A DNA stretch of 7,186 nucleotides from Planctomycetota bacterium. GTDB taxonomy: Bacteria; Planctomycetota; Phycisphaerae; Sedimentisphaerales; Anaerohalosphaeraceae. Where the stretch lies: the NCBI GenBank assembly GCA_003644215.1, contig QNBU01000059.1, positions 1 through 7,186 of the forward strand. The letters are read 5' to 3'. The position numbers and the translations under genes were made by a program. Shown here piece after piece: positions 4,560-7,186 of this stretch. How positions within the stretch are numbered: the first letter of the stretch is position 1; every line of letters starts with the position of its first letter. The notes below the pieces were generated by a model. That model had not been told where the DNA came from. It searched no databases and worked only from the letters and a program-made list of their open reading frames with translations.

Positions 4560-6851
4560 TTAGCGGCCTCTCAGAATACCCGGCCTCGTCGAAATCGACG
4601 CCTTGATATCGCCGGTAACAGGATGAACAAAAACCTCCGGCATTCTCGCTCCATCGACATTGCAGGGGACAGCAGGCGTACCGGCAATTTTCATCCAACC
4701 ATCACCCTCTACCGCATCATAATCCAGCGACTGGCCAATGATATAATGCTCCCGCTTCGTCATATCGCTGTTCCACTCTTCATAGATGATCGGTTTCTCA
4801 GTGAATACTTTTTCCACCTCAGCCGTATCTGGCAGATAGCTCATTTCGAGCCGCATCGAATAAACAAATATCTGCTTTTGGATACGGCCGTCTAAAATCG
4901 GATAATAGGCCAGTTTCATCGTCTCCTGATCGCCGTCGGCAATGATGCTCTGTTTGTCCATATCCCAGCGGATTGCCGTAAAACCGTCCACCATTGCCAC
5001 ACAGGGCTGATCCATTGGACTTTTGGCGTCTGGATTCGTCGTTTGCGGCTGTTCATTGTTCACCCATTCGATCTTGCCGGGGCCTTCGGCTAAAATCACA
5101 TTATCAGCTTGAGCATAAGAAATTTCTGTACAATAAAGTTTAATGTCTGAGAGTTTCCGGTCTTGCTGTATTCGCTGTGATTGAAGATAAACTTTGCCCT
5201 CGGTCATTTTGATATCGCTGACATCAAGCGAACCGGTCTGGACTTCATCCAGATCGATGGTTAGTTTCTCGCTGTGAAGATTGTCCACTTGCACAAAGTC
5301 CGGCATTTGAGACCTGCGAGTGGTCATTACATTGCCGTTAAAGACTGCCTGCTTGATGGTTTGAGAAGAATCCGCAATAAAGCGGGCATTTTCGTCTGCC
5401 ATTACGGTTATGGGAATCGGACTCGTTGGCGTTGTGCTGTTGGGGTCTGAGGTCTGATAAAATGTAAAACGAACCGGCCCATGCGCCAAGCCAGAACCCG
5501 TCAATAAATCATAATCAATCGTCCGGGCCTCAAATTTTACCGGAGGCGAATCATTTTCATCCGAAACAGATTCCAAGACAGCACTGCCCGTTGTGCGTGC
5601 TGCCGCCGCATTTGGCTCCGTGGCGATATTTACCCCGCCCGCCAAATTAATCGCTTCAATGGTGGGAGTTTGCCGCAAATCAGGTGTAATTTTTGCAATC
5701 CGTAATGGCGCATCCCCCTTTTTTTTCGATAATGCTAATTGAGCAACGGATACCTGCTCTGCGGCGGCGTGCTGCATCGGTTTCAAAATGAGGCCGCCGT
5801 CACACTTGATGAGAACATCCTGGTTGGAGTCGATATTCTGTGCTGTTTCCACAGGATGTTCTGACGGTTGACTGGATTTCGTCGCTGCCTTGGGCTTGTC
5901 CTTTGCCTGCTCAGAAGTTCCATCGGTTTCGGGACTCTGGTCGAGCTTTGAGAACAGGATATTTTGAATATTTATCGCGTCGGCAGCGGTGATCACGATC
6001 TCATTGCCATACATGATTTCAACATTATCTTCAAGAATGCACTGATAATACTTCAACGGTGATACCAACTTCGCCTCGGCTTCACCGGCCTTTTCGGATG
6101 GAACCGAAGCGTCATCGATTGGTTGAGTTGGAGTCAAATTCGCCGGTGCTGTATCTGTTTTCGCGTCCGCAATTTTTGTGCCGGATTTCGCGCCGGTCAG
6201 CCCCCGCAATTGAATATCTTCCAAATCACGAATGTGTAAATAGTCGATTCTCCCGCTGGCCGGATCTAAAATAACGACCAGACCGGTTCCTATTAATTCC
6301 ACCTGATCCGATTTAATGTGAACTTTTCGGTCGGTGGCAAATTCAGAGCGTTCACTGCTGAATACAAGGTCGTCCATTTCGACGACGGTTTCACTCATCC
6401 GGCTGTCGGCCTTGGGAATAATATGAATTTTGACATTGCCGTTGAGCTGCGCGTCCTTCGGCGTTGAACTCGACCCGGAGGTTTCGACCTGAAACATCCC
6501 CATATCCGCATCGATTCGACATTGGACATTTGATTCATAAAAAATCATGTACGGCTTTTCGACCTGCCGACGGGTCGTATCTGCGCCCGGATTCAACAGC
6601 TTTTCAAATCCAAAAATGCGCGAGGTCTCTTTGGTTTCCGGGTCCAGAACCACATAGCGCGCCGCCCTGGCAACACGAACATCCGTCTGGCCTGCCTGCT
6701 GAGCCGTATCACTCGACTCGGGCATATCCAGATTGTCCGACTTTGCCACATCCCGAACCTCGATTGGCTTAGCATCCATTATCAGGGCATAGCCCCAAAA
6801 CAGCGACGCCACAAACCCAACCGCAATAAGACCGATGATTAATTTTCGCAT
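4560..6851 (-). CDS. Large membrane-anchored LptC/OstA-like protein
   Basis: Encodes 763 residues. Residues 4-24 form one hydrophobic segment after a short MRK start, so the protein is probably anchored in the inner membrane with its body in the periplasm. The rest is mainly beta-strand-like sequence resembling LptC/LptA/OstA, the jellyroll proteins that bridge lipopolysaccharide from the ABC transporter to the outer membrane: strands around 101-147, 156-205, 268-296, 398-465 (ARTIDYDLLTGSGLAHGPV at 442-460 is the most OstA-like), 485-535, 546-593 and 624-650. Two low-complexity linkers rich in A, T, P, K, S and E (about 220-262 and 302-343) separate blocks. LptC and LptA are each normally near 190 residues, so this is about four times larger. 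The start at 6849-6851 has a purine-rich AGAAAGAG 9 nt upstream. kdsC upstream on the same strand supports a role in LPS transport; this is inference, as no motif proves it. Confidence 0.7.
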   Translation of the reverse strand: MRKLIIGLIAVGFVASLFWGYALIMDAKPIEVRDVAKSDNLDMPESSDTAQQAGQTDVRVARAARYVVLDPETKETSRIFGFEKLLNPGADTTRRQVEKPYMIFYESNVQCRIDADMGMFQVETSGSSSTPKDAQLNGNVKIHIIPKADSRMSETVVEMDDLVFSSERSEFATDRKVHIKSDQVELIGTGLVVILDPASGRIDYLHIRDLEDIQLRGLTGAKSGTKIADAKTDTAPANLTPTQPIDDASVPSEKAGEAEAKLVSPLKYYQCILEDNVEIMYGNEIVITAADAINIQNILFSKLDQSPETDGTSEQAKDKPKAATKSSQPSEHPVETAQNIDSNQDVLIKCDGGLILKPMQHAAAEQVSVAQLALSKKKGDAPLRIAKITPDLRQTPTIEAINLAGGVNIATEPNAAAARTTGSAVLESVSDENDSPPVKFEARTIDYDLLTGSGLAHGPVRFTFYQTSDPNSTTPTSPIPITVMADENARFIADSSQTIKQAVFNGNVMTTRRSQMPDFVQVDNLHSEKLTIDLDEVQTGSLDVSDIKMTEGKVYLQSQRIQQDRKLSDIKLYCTEISYAQADNVILAEGPGKIEWVNNEQPQTTNPDAKSPMDQPCVAMVDGFTAIRWDMDKQSIIADGDQETMKLAYYPILDGRIQKQIFVYSMRLEMSYLPDTAEVEKVFTEKPIIYEEWNSDMTKREHYIIGQSLDYDAVEGDGWMKIAGTPAVPCNVDGARMPEVFVHPVTGDIKASISTRPGILRGR

Positions 6852-6898
6852 ATAAACAAACTCTTTCTATACTAAATCCCTTGCTACCGGAAAGGATA

Positions 6899-6961
6899 AC
6901 CATGAAGAACATGAAGTTTTTTATATATTTTTTTCTTCATGACCGTCAGTAACTTCATGGT
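6899..6961. repeat. Palindromic repeat built from 9-bp CATGAAG units
   Basis: ACCATGAAG (6899-6907) and CTTCATGGT (6953-6961) are perfect inverted repeats. A second CATGAAG (6910-6916) lies 9 bp after the first and pairs with CTTCATG at 6935-6941. The right arm divides into three 9-mers, CTTCATGAC, CGTCAGTAA and CTTCATGGT, the middle one degenerate. The centre is an A/T tract. The element fills the gap between kdsC and the lptC-like gene. On the kdsC strand no T-run follows the outer stem, so it is not a standard terminator. A 16-codon ATG frame inside it on the + strand is only a by-product of the repeat. Confidence 0.55.
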
Positions 6962-6976
6962 AAAATAAACTAAGAA

Positions 6977-7186
6977 CTAAACCCGATAACGCTCCATCAA
7001 TTTTTCCCATTTCATCTTTTTTTTCAGTAGATGTTCAATGACCTCGGCCACGGCTCCATCGCCGCCGGTGCGCTGCGTGATGAAATCAGCATATTTTTTT
7101 AATTCATCCGAAGCATTCGCGACAGCGGCCCCAAAGCCAACCCTGCGAACCAGCGGAATATCCATCAGGTCATCACCGACATAAGC
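6977..7186 (-). CDS. kdsC: 3-deoxy-D-manno-octulosonate-8-phosphate phosphatase, C-terminal end (partial)
   Basis: The last 69 residues of a protein whose start lies beyond the right edge; stop TAA at 6977-6979. AYVGDDLMDIPLV at the beginning is HAD motif IV with the Mg2+-binding aspartates, and the following VGFGAAVANASDELKKYADFITQRTGGDGAVAEVIEHLL matches the KdsC C-terminus, including the TxxGGxGAVxE segment that caps the neighbouring active site in the tetramer. KdsC removes phosphate from Kdo 8-phosphate in the cytoplasm, the third step of CMP-Kdo synthesis for lipopolysaccharide. Closely related HAD enzymes act on N-acylneuraminate 9-phosphate or are fused to CMP-sugar synthetases; the lptC-like gene 125 bp downstream favours KdsC, as kdsC-lptC is also the E. 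coli order. Confidence 0.88.
   Translation of the reverse strand, partial: AYVGDDLMDIPLVRRVGFGAAVANASDELKKYADFITQRTGGDGAVAEVIEHLLKKKMKWEKLMERYRV

Noticed and set aside
4353..4895. 180-codon frame on the + strand
   Set aside because: It is antisense to the start of the fusion gene and the end of the lptC-like gene and passes through the palindromic repeat; composition and lack of domain point to a shadow frame.
6902..6952. Small + strand frame starting MKNMKFFIYFF, looking like a short membrane peptide
   Set aside because: The codons come from the CATGAAG repeat and the A/T core of a palindrome, with stop inside the right arm; there is no independent sign of translation.

Overview
The window looks like chromosomal DNA from a diderm bacterium, and I favour a planctomycete (Phycisphaerae-like). 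The reasons are an LPS/Kdo-export locus (KdsC plus a very large LptC/OstA-like protein), housekeeping genes in short mixed-orientation groups, weak or absent Shine-Dalgarno sequences, and intergenic gaps filled with degenerate palindromic repeats. The lineage is an inference from gene content and style; there is no rRNA or other marker here. All genes that can be recognised belong to core metabolism, tRNA modification or envelope assembly. I see no phage genes, transposase, CRISPR array, toxin-antitoxin pair, tRNA or rRNA.

Layout: (1) 1-153, + strand, is the C-terminal tail of dihydrolipoyl dehydrogenase. (2) 154-672 is a 519-bp convergent gap with no convincing gene; it holds a 3' hairpin, a 214-bp inverted-repeat (MITE-like) structure and short tandem repeats. 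(3) 673-1542, - strand, is prephenate dehydrogenase (tyrA). (4) 1543-1762 is a divergent control region with a candidate promoter for each of tyrA and accA and an unusual accA leader. (5) 1763-2860, + strand, is the acetyl-CoA carboxylase carboxyltransferase alpha subunit (accA). (6) 2868-4452, - strand, is a two-gene unit: a Sua5/TsaC-arginine-phosphatase-like fusion gene that overlaps rpiB by 20 bp. (7) 4453-4559 is a gap with a palindromic repeat. (8) 4560-6851, - strand, encodes a 763-residue membrane-anchored LptC/OstA-like protein. (9) 6852-6976 is a gap with a 9-bp-period palindromic repeat. (10) 6977-7186, - strand, is the C-terminal end of a KdsC-type phosphatase.

Functionally, kdsC and the lptC-like gene form an envelope module (Kdo synthesis and lipid A-core transport). 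The fusion gene and rpiB keep the same order as ywlC-ywlE-ywlF in Bacillus subtilis, with the first two fused into one protein. accA and tyrA are divergently transcribed from closely spaced signals.

The most interesting items are the fusion protein, whose phosphatase P-loop carries the threonine typical of protein-arginine phosphatases; the oversized LptC-like protein; and the three larger intergenic gaps outside the promoter region, each holding a different palindromic repeat. I found no clear undescribed multi-gene system.
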